Shown here piece after piece: positions 12,001 to 16,312 of a stretch of DNA of 64,000 nucleotides (within the stretch, counting starts at the first letter, position 1; every line of letters begins with the position of its first letter). A program made the position numbers and the translations under genes. The DNA lies in the NCBI RefSeq assembly GCF_014779715.1, contig NZ_JACXYU010000001.1, positions 62,001 through 126,000 on the forward strand, read 5' to 3'. The notes below the pieces were generated by a model, which saw nothing but the letters and a program-made list of their open reading frames with translations, was not told the DNA's origin and made no database searches. The stretch is from Streptomyces chumphonensis. GTDB taxonomy: Bacteria > Actinomycetota > Actinomycetes > Streptomycetales > Streptomycetaceae.

Positions 12001-12568
12001 CGAGCCCCAGCCGGTCGGCCAGGGCGGACAGGGCCGGCCAGTCGGGTCGGTAGGCGGCCCCGACGGCCTGCCCCGGGGCGAGACCGTCCCACGGCGTACC
12101 GGCCGCCGTCCGCCGCAGTCGGGACCGGGCGGGCCGGGCGGGGGCCTCCCGCAGGGTCCCGGGCTCCACCGTGGCCAGCACCTCGATCAGGTCCCGCCGC
12201 CCGTCCCGCAGGCGCAGGACGAGGCGGCGCGGCGGCGCGGCCCCCTCCACGGGTCCGTCCGGTCCGGCGCCCGCGGCGGCGTCCTCGGGAGCGGCGTCCT
12301 CGGCCGACCACGCGTACCGCTGGCCGGGCGTCACCGGGCCGCGGAAGCGGGCGGTGAGCGAGGACACCCGCAGGCCGGGGCGGGCGGGGCCCGCGGCGAA
12401 GAGCTTGAGCACGCACAGCACCCCGTGGGCGACCGGTCGGCCGAACGGCGTGCGACGTGCGTAGGCGTCGTCGACGTGCAGCGGGCTGGCGTCACCGCTC
12501 GCCTCGGCGAAGGCCCGGACCTCTTCGGGGGTGACGGTGAGGGTGCCCGTGACGAGGTGGGGGTTCAT
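1..12568 (-). CDS. Trans-AT type I polyketide synthase, loading module plus first extension modules (3' end outside window)
   Basis: A single frame stays open from an ATG at 12568 (GAGAGGAAG upstream) to the left edge, giving 4,189 residues with no stop. Domains in order: MaoC-like double hot dog (about 1-300; GDxxPxH-type motif); SDR (about 295-530; Rossmann GGSRGLG, Y450xxxK454); FkbH-like HAD domain (about 560-1060; D747-C-D749-NTLW); ACP (Ser1205, LRLESLE instead of GxDSL); KS1 (Cys1458, His1593, His1632); KR1 (Tyr2247); ACP (Ser2406); KS2 (Cys2651); KR2 (Tyr3506); ACP (Ser3664); KS3 (Cys3917, His4052, His4092). I see no AT, DH or MT domain, so acyl units must come from the discrete AT at 12643-13509. 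FkbH domains are known to move a glyceryl unit from 1,3-bisphosphoglycerate to an ACP. The hot dog and SDR could then dehydrate and reduce it to lactyl; that step is inference. Confidence 0.93.
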   Translation of the reverse strand, partial: MNPHLVTGTLTVTPEEVRAFAEASGDASPLHVDDAYARRTPFGRPVAHGVLCVLKLFAAGPARPGLRVSSLTARFRGPVTPGQRYAWSAEDAAPEDAAAGAGPDGPVEGAAPPRRLVLRLRDGRRDLIEVLATVEPGTLREAPARPARSRLRRTAAGTPWDGLAPGQAVGAAYRPDWPALSALADRLGLAERALDAEHLAVLSWASQLAGMEAPGRAALVSGLDLDAEPAPRRSAFRARGEITEVDERYRQLRLRGEVTAGHLRARVGLRVHVRGEGSAPSVDLLRTRLGCGPGPGPLVGRTAFVAGGSRGLGAAVAAALVLSGARVHVAFRDSTAEAEELRAALGADGERLVLHRGDVGDPRWCAETRRRIVESEGPVRLLVLNAGPPAQALDLHPDAVARAAAHVEAALRLAHAPLAAFAEDVAAGDGQVVAVSSAYAASPPRGLSHYSAAKRAVEGLVTAAVTEHPGLSGLLVRPPRLATTFADSVTAAEEALPVETAAAVIVRRMVAGGAPGATEVVDVFAPSVAEPAPAGTAADPDREPSAPAEGPAARAGAALAVAATFTTEPLREGLEFWARRLGLEVSVRLSPYGQVFQELLDPAGGFAGNVGGCNVVLLRFEDWPRGAGGVRTAEEFAAAVTTAARRDAVPLVVMVCPPSPTAADRRAEELSSLEARVRTALEGVRGVHLVSGPDWRAPYSVPRHHDAAREEHAHIPYTPTACTVLATAVARTAHSLLAPPFKVLVLDCDNTLWRGVCGEDGADGVEIGPAHRRLQQWAVERHAEGVLVCLCSKNSDEDVDAVFAHRPDMPLRPEHVAARRVDWNPKPGNIRALAEELGLGTDAFVFLDDNPVEVAAVRAELPEVLALTLPTDVARWPDFLDRLWAFDKAEVTDEDRRRTVMYRAGRERAALREATATLSEFIGGLDLRVDVRQATPEQLARAAQLTQRTNQFNLAPTRRTESQLGALSAEGARCWVAEVTDRFGDYGLVGVAITRAGADGDGDTATLDTFLLSCRVLGRGVEHAFLAAVASAVEEHDGCRHLTAVHRPTARNTPVRTFFDAVLGHRASPAPTEGEVVYHAPLAEVARVAFRPEDAPDPATGDTVAWAPRPAPAASSAGGTARLDALADLAGVLVDAEVLHRAVTGDPEPPAARAADAADPAAGVVAPHAWAEALDRVCGVLARPGRRTGARLGPDTTVESLRLESLEIVDATVALEEHFGRLPTTLFFEHRTLGDVARAVLPPAARTPGPTGPAEPAAPAPPRTPASAPDAGDGAAPGAPATAAEDAEAAEDAIAVVGVAGRYPGAADLDQLWHNLVAGAESLGDATRRWGRADLVDPDGGPGRTYTAAAGLLDDVDAFDALFFGLAPSEAETMDPQQRLFLQTAYHALEDAGHTAASLGRDVGVYVASMGPDHAVLSANAALDGLSRYPNSDIYQIANRVSYFLDFTGPSIAVDTACSGSGVALQLACDALRAGTVSAAIAGGVNVILHPARRIQYAQLGMLSPTGRCRPFGAGADGMVTSEGVGAVLLRPLRDALADGDHIHGVIKAVTTNSGGRTSGFTVPSPAAQAELIGAALRRAGTDPATIGYVEAHGTGTALGDPIEIRGLTAAFGSPGPDGAIPVGSIKGNIGHTEAAAALAGLTKVLLQLRHGTLVPSLHSERLNPAIDFDTGLFQVQREAAAWRSGRAGAPRRASVSSFGAGGVNVHLVVEEPPSTGTGAPGDAGPERPELVVLSAREDATLREVCLRLAAWLRGPGADRDPADVAYTLREGRERHAVRLAFPVRDRRHLRDVLDALTASGRTVEEAARELNGVAFERSGAGRDLADLLDGGPETTGLLRGLAERGDLLKLGRLWCAGARCDWSAVLPATGRRRVPLPGYPFARTRHRLPAAETAPARADRARPDEAPADASPLAYYTPRWTTTHPAPEERPVTRATVVAIGGPRDWSEGADHHAADPDDLPGVPGELIVVDRRGLDDAGGPVAEGVERSTATLLALARRAASGGGPLTYVCAAPADEDDPHGSVVPGLGRALAHEIPGFRAVRVEVGADTAEPALADLVAEAGRGTTEVRLTGGERRTRRWHRAEPATGGSPVGLRRGGHYVITGGAGGIGRRLAVLLADACAASVTLLGRSAAPEAVEELRERCRAAGGDLLYLRADVTDPAALAQAMAAARSRFGPPHGVVHAAGVLRDAPLADLTDAAVRDVLAPKVTGTLLLDRETAADALDFFLLMSSFVGTFGNAGQAAYCAANRVLDAFAEQRAARVARGRRHGASVSAVWPLWEDGGMRMPDAVRRLTATTTGLTAISSEEARTALRDVLALGSPTVLVARGDQRRITTALDALEPPAARADTAGPPPDAPEPGGRPADGLRPWLCALLRAEAAELVKVPVEQIAPEVEFGDYGFNSVLFTDLANRLNDRFGLALTPVAFFQHPTVDALASVLCARYRDAVIAARDSAAAPEPDQRPHAAPPVAAPEPRSAPDAAPSTPAGERGPRPVAVIGMAARLPGCPDLDTYWRQLLDGRDLVGPAPAGRFTRDAPRGGFLDDILAFDAEFFGVPPREARLMDPQQRLFLEAAWHALEDALLDPRGLAGSRTGVFVGATLSDYADHLARAAEEVGGHTITGHVQSVIANRVSYLLDLRGPSEVVDTACSSSLTALHRALCALEAGECDLAVAGGVNALFNPVWFESLGRAGLLSGSGRCWTFDERADGFVRGEGVGAVVLKPLDLALRDGDQVHGVIRGSAVGHGGRAHSLTAPRPEAQAEVVRAALRRAGVEPRTVSYVETHGTGTRLGDPIEVAGLTEAFTRSGAAVAEPWCHLGAAKTNIGHLESAAGVAGLLKVLLALRHRTLPPNAAGDRANPHLDLSGGPFTVLRETRNWEPKDPDGRPLPLRAGVSAFGFGGANAHVVVEEPPSRPVPAPADDDAGEHLLVLSAHGPDRLRAYARRLRTALTTTPHRLADLAHTSRVARTALPHRIALVAADLDQAVSGLDHYLDGRRAPGLYATESGLSDDAPDPAPPAETARRWALGEPVTLPRVPGARRVPFPGYPFDHSTAHGPVLTGGPASRPAPGAAAPARPVPSAEPAPEAERAPEPAPEAGPVPHLLARRWRPAPPPASRAPEGAATRLLLVGREAGIGLVEELAATEDVRWLVLREPSALPALCAHEFELDLDDHEGGGRLAERILASHGPLDAVIDLVDATSGPGTAREAARVALLRALAADRRGHALRLVHVRGQAGPEPDASASLPGESVAGARMAGLVRALGAEYAALRTVTVETRPGGPDDAPPGPLSLALRELDAAGSEPEVRYDGTARHVARLERLPLPASGAGGHLGAFRIRPDRPYLITGGTGGLGLAAAELLVAKGARRLVLTGRRTLPGRERWADRAPGEWWAARVAAIERLEAAGAEVMLPDTPFTDPDATGDLLTAARARFGPVAGVLHCAGSVSPTPAFVHKSYREITDCWEPKGAGLLALDRALAQDEPDFVVLYSSVCAAVPALAPGLSDYASANAVLDAYAAHAARRERVRGSRTRWIAVDWGSWSEIGMGEVTSRRYRDHGLAALTREQGLTLLDAALATGGHTSLIAVNARPEAAEALLPGPGPAPRGAPATEPGPSADAAQAAGRQDTLVERCAAHITDVLARELGLEHGRVTPDARFSDLGVDSILIAAIVTGLETLAGAPLEPSVILEHPTVSRLSRYLVEHHPDGLARWDRGRSTAPAADRTPPTVGAAEAAEPAGAVPATARRPEPDVLPLAVVGLAGRFPGAPTTEHFWDLLRHGRSGVREVPRSRWDIATLYAPEYREGRSISKWGGFLDGIEDFDPGYFGIPEADAAHMDPLTRLFLETAEELFADAGYRPEEIAGRRVGVFVGSGTSTYGSRIAVPGRATATGTNQNFIGAHLAHFRDLRGPNLVVDTACSSSLTSLCLAHQALRTGECEMAVVGGADLILDETPYLSLSAARALAPDGTCRVFDASASGFVPGEGVGAVLVRPLDAALRDGDRVLAVIEGTAMNNDGRTMGLTTPNPDAQREVIRSALHRAGASAGSVSYVEAHGTGTMIGDPIELRALTEVFREDTADTGFCGVGSVKSNVGHLLMAAGMAGLHKVILSLVHEALPPTLHCERPNPRFSFDASPFRPQTELAPWHPRHGVRRAGISAFGFGGTNCHVVLRGVTDAERAGREIRRAPLPAP
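3276..3324. repeat. 19-bp direct repeat inside a PKS linker
   Basis: Two identical 19-bp copies lie at 3276-3294 and 3306-3324, period 30. They are in frame within the synthase and encode an Ala/Glu/Pro-rich linker just before the structural part of KR2. Such linkers are usually unstructured. The repeat suggests linker growth by slippage or unequal crossing over. Confidence 0.6.
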
Positions 12569-12598
12569 GCGGTGCTCTTCCTCTCCGGAGAATCGCAC

Positions 12599-12619
12599 GT
12601 CCGCCCCCGGGGGGCGGAC
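12599..12619 (-). other. Intercistronic hairpin between AT and PKS genes
   Basis: GTCCGCCCC at 12599-12607 pairs with GGGGCGGAC at 12611-12619 across a 3-nt loop, in the 74-nt gap between the AT stop and the PKS start. There is no U-tract. It may stabilise or partly attenuate the message, so that the small AT protein is made in excess over the giant synthase. That role is inference. Confidence 0.4.
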
Positions 12620-12642
12620 TCCCTGCCGAGCGGGGGGACGGG

Positions 12643-13509
12643 TCAGGTGGCGACCGCCGAGCGTCCTCGGGACTCCTGGACGCGCCGCGTCAGCCCGGTC
12701 AGGACGTTGCCGGGGCCGATCTCGCGCAGCCGGGGGTCGGGGAGGTCGAGGACGTACTCGACCGTCTCGCTCCACCGGACCGGCTCGGTGAGTTGTCGGC
12801 GCAGCACGTCGGCCACCCCGGCGTCGCCGTAGGGGCGGGCGGTGGTGTTCGCGATGACGGGGATCCTGAGCCGTCCGAAGACGTAGCGGTCCAGGAACGC
12901 GGCGAAGCGCTCGGCGACGGGCCGCATGTGCCGCGAGTGGAAGGCGCCGCTCACCTTCAGCGGGACGACCGTCGTCGCGTGCACCGCGAGGGCGCGCGAC
13001 GCCCTGCGGACGTCCTCGGGGCGTCCGGAGACGACGATCTGGTCCGGGGCGTTGAGGTTGGCGATGTCGACCTCGCCGCCGTCCGCCTCGATCACGGACC
13101 GGACCGTGTCCTCGTCGGCCCCGATGACCGCCGCCATGGCGCCCGGTCCGGCCTGCGCCATGAGGGCCGCGCGTTCGGCGACGATCTCCAGCCCGGTACG
13201 GAAGTCGTAGGCCCCCGCGGCGAAGAGGGCCGCGTACTCGCCGAGGCTGTGCCCGGCCACCACGTCGGGGATCACCCCCGTGGTGCGGACCGCGTCCACG
13301 TAGGCGAGGGCGTCGACGACGTAGACGGCGCACTGGGTGTACCGGGTGTCGGCCAGCCGTTCGGCGGGACCGTCGAGGCAGAGTCCGGCGATCGAGTAGC
13401 CGAGTGCGGAGTCGGCCTGGCGCACCAGGTTGGGGTAGGCCGCGAGCAGTTCCCGGCCCATGCCGAGCCGCTGCGAACCCTGACCGGCGAAGAGATGGAC
13501 GGTGGTCAC
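12643..13509 (-). CDS. Discrete (trans-acting) malonyl-CoA:ACP acyltransferase
   Basis: This 288-residue protein is a single acyltransferase domain that loads malonyl units onto the AT-less synthase next to it. It has the N-terminal GQGSQ loop, the nucleophile motif GHSLG with Ser88, and GAFH, which is typical of malonyl-specific enzymes. The length matches stand-alone FabD-like ATs. The GTG start at 13509 overlaps the stop of the upstream enoylreductase gene in a GTGA (4-nt) junction, so the two are translationally coupled. FabD for primary metabolism is expected elsewhere. The setting beside AT-less modules and a PfaD-type enoylreductase argues that this is the trans-AT. Confidence 0.93.
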   Translation of the reverse strand: MTTVHLFAGQGSQRLGMGRELLAAYPNLVRQADSALGYSIAGLCLDGPAERLADTRYTQCAVYVVDALAYVDAVRTTGVIPDVVAGHSLGEYAALFAAGAYDFRTGLEIVAERAALMAQAGPGAMAAVIGADEDTVRSVIEADGGEVDIANLNAPDQIVVSGRPEDVRRASRALAVHATTVVPLKVSGAFHSRHMRPVAERFAAFLDRYVFGRLRIPVIANTTARPYGDAGVADVLRRQLTEPVRWSETVEYVLDLPDPRLREIGPGNVLTGLTRRVQESRGRSAVAT

Positions 13510-14927
13510 CAGCTGCTCCGGTTTCGTGTCGCGGAGGCCAGCGCCCCCAGCCGGTCGGACAGGACGCGGGCCGCGCCGCGCATCAGCATCTCGCCGAGCT
13601 CGTCGACGTGGCGGTCGCGCCAGTGCTCCCACGCGGTGCCGCGCAGGTGGGCGTTGAGGGCTCCCAGCGCGGGGCCGCAGTTGATCTGGTAGTCGACCTG
13701 GTGCTCGGCGGAACCGCTCATGGCCAGTCGGATCGACTGGACGAAGTACGCCTTGAACACCAGCAGCATCTTGTGCTTCGGGTCGCGTTCGGCGAGGTCC
13801 AGGGCCGCGGGGTTGGCCTTCTCGTAGTACGCGCGGGTCTCGTCCCACACCTCGTCGAAGCTGCGCCGGAAGTAGCGGCGCTGCAACTGCCGGGCCGTGC
13901 GCTCGTCGAGCTCCTCCAGACTTCCGTGGCGCTGGTAGAGCTCGTAGAGCCGGTTGGCCCGGGCCGGGTAGAACAGCCCGCGCCGCAGCACCTGGGCGCG
14001 CGCCCCGGTCTCCAGCATGTCCCCGGCGGGGACCACCGCCATGTCGTGGGCCTCGGCGGTCTGGAGCATGTCCTTGACCCGCTCGCTGGTGCCGCACTCC
14101 GCGGTGCACTGGTTGATGCTGCCCGTGAGCACGAAGTCGGCGCCGAGGACGAAGGCCGCGGCCACGGCCTCCGGAACGCCCAGCCCTCCGGCCGCCCCGA
14201 CCCGCACCCCGGCCGCCGCCGGGAAGTCCCGGGCGACGCGGTCCCGTTGCCGGACGGTGTCGGGCAGCAGGACGACGAGCTGCCGCTGGTCGGTGTGGCC
14301 GCCCGAGTCCGCCTCGGCGCACACGTCGTCGGCCAGCGGGATCCGCTCGGCCAGTGCGGCCTCCTCCTGCGTGACGCGCCCCTCGGCCAGCAGGGCGTCC
14401 ACCAGGGCGCGCGGTGCCGGTTCCAGGAACCACTGGGCCACCTCGGGCCGGGAGATCTTGGCCAGCACGCGGTGGGGGGCCCGCACCGAACCGTCCCGGC
14501 CCCGGTGCAGACCGCTGAGCCGGTAGTGCACCAGCGCCGGTGTCGGCCGGATGAAGGAGGCCGCCTCGACCCGCCGCACCCCGTGCCGGAGGAAGAGCCG
14601 GACCTGCTCGTCCTCCTTGGCCGGATTCTCGTGGGAGGCCAGCAGGTTGAGCCCGTAGGGCCGGTCGCCGAGTTCGCGGGCGAACCGCTCGATCGCCGAG
14701 ACGATCTGACCGGTCCGCAGGCCGCCCGTGCCGAAGTAGGAGAGCAGGCCGGCGCGGCCCATCCGGACCACCATGTCCTCCGAGGCCACCGCCTTGTACA
14801 TCGACCCGGCGACGTAGGCGTACCGCGCCCCGTGGTCCGCGCGGAAGGCGGAGCTGCCCAGGGCCTCCGGCGTGATCACGCCGGGCTCCCGGGGGTGCGG
14901 GTCGTTCGGTGCGACCAGTGTGGTCAC
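13506..14927 (-). CDS. PfaD/PksE-type trans-acting enoylreductase (FMN-dependent)
   Basis: The protein is 473 residues. It shows the nitronate-monooxygenase-like TIM barrel of the PfaD family, with the AAGGLGVPEAV phosphate-binding stretch, GSINQCTAECGTS, and a long helical C-terminus. In trans-AT systems this enzyme reduces enoyl-ACP intermediates on modules lacking an ER domain. No DH domain is visible in the part of the synthase seen here, so its substrate modules probably lie to the left of the window. The GTG start at 14927 follows a clear GGGGAG site. It sits second to last in a minus-strand run with the AT and the PKS. Confidence 0.9.
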   Translation of the reverse strand: MTTLVAPNDPHPREPGVITPEALGSSAFRADHGARYAYVAGSMYKAVASEDMVVRMGRAGLLSYFGTGGLRTGQIVSAIERFARELGDRPYGLNLLASHENPAKEDEQVRLFLRHGVRRVEAASFIRPTPALVHYRLSGLHRGRDGSVRAPHRVLAKISRPEVAQWFLEPAPRALVDALLAEGRVTQEEAALAERIPLADDVCAEADSGGHTDQRQLVVLLPDTVRQRDRVARDFPAAAGVRVGAAGGLGVPEAVAAAFVLGADFVLTGSINQCTAECGTSERVKDMLQTAEAHDMAVVPAGDMLETGARAQVLRRGLFYPARANRLYELYQRHGSLEELDERTARQLQRRYFRRSFDEVWDETRAYYEKANPAALDLAERDPKHKMLLVFKAYFVQSIRLAMSGSAEHQVDYQINCGPALGALNAHLRGTAWEHWRDRHVDELGEMLMRGAARVLSDRLGALASATRNRSSW

Positions 14928-14970
14928 CTCTGTCTCCCCTCGGCGCGCCGACTCTGCTCCACGGTCGACC

Positions 14971-15483
14971 TCAGCGGGCCCCCGCCGAGCCGCGCTGCTC
15001 GTAGCGGTCGAGGATGGCGGGCATCTCCCCGCTGACGAAGCGGAGGAAGCGCTCCATGTTGGCCAGCCGCACCAGCCGCTCCTCGGACGCCCCTTCGGCC
15101 CTCAGCTCCTTGAGCCCCCGCTCCGTGACGCGGTGGAAGTCGGGGAACTCGGCGAAGATGCCCCGCACCTTGGGGCCCCAGCTGTTCTCCCGGAGGCGGA
15201 TCGTGTAGTCCCCGTCCAGCGGCCCCGAGCGCTCGAAGACGCTCACGGGGTCGTTCTCCGGGGTGAGCTGGTCGACGATCCGGTCGATGGCGGCGCGGGG
15301 CACGCCGAGGACCTTCTCGATCTCGGCGGGGCTCTGGACCGGCGGGTCGCAGATCATCATGTACCCCACGACACGGCCGCGGTCGTGCGGCATGCCGTCG
15401 TTCTCGAAGTAGTACTGGGCGACCTTCTCGACGAAGGCCCTCTCGCCGTCGTCCAGGAGCGCTGATGAGGTGGCGTCGGTCAT
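14971..15483 (-). CDS. GbsR/MarR-like winged-helix protein 1
   Basis: 170 residues from an ATG at 15483 preceded by GAGGGGA. A conserved N-terminal helix (ERAFVEKVAQYY) is followed by a GRVVGYMMICDPP segment and a winged-helix-like stretch, which matches the GbsR branch of MarR regulators. The C-terminal half is a long helix that probably dimerises. It is a paralogue of the next gene upstream (shared FVxEVAxxY, WxxGRVxxxMIxSDPP-like pattern). It heads the biosynthetic run just before the enoylreductase, so a role as cluster-specific regulator is likely. The DNA-contact helix is divergent, so a non-regulatory role cannot be excluded. Confidence 0.6.
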   Translation of the reverse strand: MTDATSSALLDDGERAFVEKVAQYYFENDGMPHDRGRVVGYMMICDPPVQSPAEIEKVLGVPRAAIDRIVDQLTPENDPVSVFERSGPLDGDYTIRLRENSWGPKVRGIFAEFPDFHRVTERGLKELRAEGASEERLVRLANMERFLRFVSGEMPAILDRYEQRGSAGAR

Positions 15484-15514
15484 GCGGGTTTCCCCTCGCT
15501 GCGGGTACGGGTCG

Positions 15515-16021
15515 TCAGGCGGAGACGGTGCGGCGGTGTTCCTCCCACCGCCGCGACATGTCGGCGAGGTCGCCGACGATGTGTCCGAAGAGCTCCTCGA
15601 TCTCGGCGACGCGCTTGCGCCGCTCCGCACCGGCGTCGGCCAGCGCCTCCAGGCCGAACTGGAAGATCCGGTGGTACTCGGGCCAGCTGGCGAAGGTGTC
15701 GGACACGGCCTTGGGGTACCCGTCGTCCACGAGGCGGTAGCGGGGTTCGCGGCCGGGCTCCTCGACACGCTGGTAGAGACCCGCCAGCGTCAGCTGCTCG
15801 ATGAGCTGCTCGATGGCCTCGGGGGTGGCGTCCACCGCGGCGCAGATCTGCTCCAGGGTCTGCTCCGGCGGGTCGCTGATGATCATCCAGGCCATCACGC
15901 GTCCCTTCTCCCAGGTCACACCGTGCGCCGTGTGGTAGTGGTGGGCGACCTCGTCCACGAACGACCGCTCGGCGGCGGTGAGCGTGTCGTACCGCTTCTC
16001 CGGCCCGGTGCTGTTCTCCAC
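15515..16021 (-). CDS. GbsR/MarR-like winged-helix protein 2
   Basis: 168 residues from a GTG at 16021 with GGAAG about 3 nt upstream; longer versions starting further upstream are Arg/Pro-rich and look like non-coding extension. The core has RSFVDEVAHHY, GRVMAWMIISDPPEQ and an EQICAAVDATPEAIEQLIEQL helix-turn-helix-like segment, then a wing ending in RYRLVDDGY. It resembles the GbsR group and is a tandem paralogue of the gene at 14971-15483, 31 nt away. It is the first gene of the PKS run on this strand. Two such regulators side by side could act as a heterodimer; that is inference. Confidence 0.6.
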   Translation of the reverse strand: MENSTGPEKRYDTLTAAERSFVDEVAHHYHTAHGVTWEKGRVMAWMIISDPPEQTLEQICAAVDATPEAIEQLIEQLTLAGLYQRVEEPGREPRYRLVDDGYPKAVSDTFASWPEYHRIFQFGLEALADAGAERRKRVAEIEELFGHIVGDLADMSRRWEEHRRTVSA

Positions 16022-16264
16022 TGCTTCCGCCCTTTCGCTGCGTCGGACCGCGCCGCGTCCCCGGGGTGCCGGGTGACGAACGGCTTGGACTCGGCCGCAA
16101 GCGTTCCTCAAGGCGCCGCGCGGGCGCCCCCGGAGGACCCCCAGCAGCGACCCCAGTCCATCGCGGGTCCGGCGTGTGAACGCGCTGGTGACGGCCTCGG
16201 AGCAGGCTTTCGGAGGACCCGGTTCCGGGGGCTGCGCTGGTCGGTCCCCCGACGGCACCACAAC

Positions 16265-16301
16265 GGCACGGCAGGACAGGACAGGGCACGGCAGGACAGG
16301 A
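16265..16301. repeat. 17-bp tandem direct repeat between the LAL gene and the PKS run
   Basis: GGCACGGCAGGACAGGA occurs at 16265-16281 and again at 16285-16301, a 20-bp period. It lies just past the LAL regulator stop and upstream of the GbsR-like gene pair. It could be a pair of regulator sites on one DNA face (about two helical turns) or a slippage product. Confidence 0.5.
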
Positions 16302-16312
16302 GGCGTTCGCGC

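Noticed and set aside
10293..12416. A 707-codon minus-strand open frame in another register
   Set aside because: Arg/Gly/Pro-rich shadow of the synthase; the MaoC-SDR-FkbH motifs are in the frame starting at 12568.
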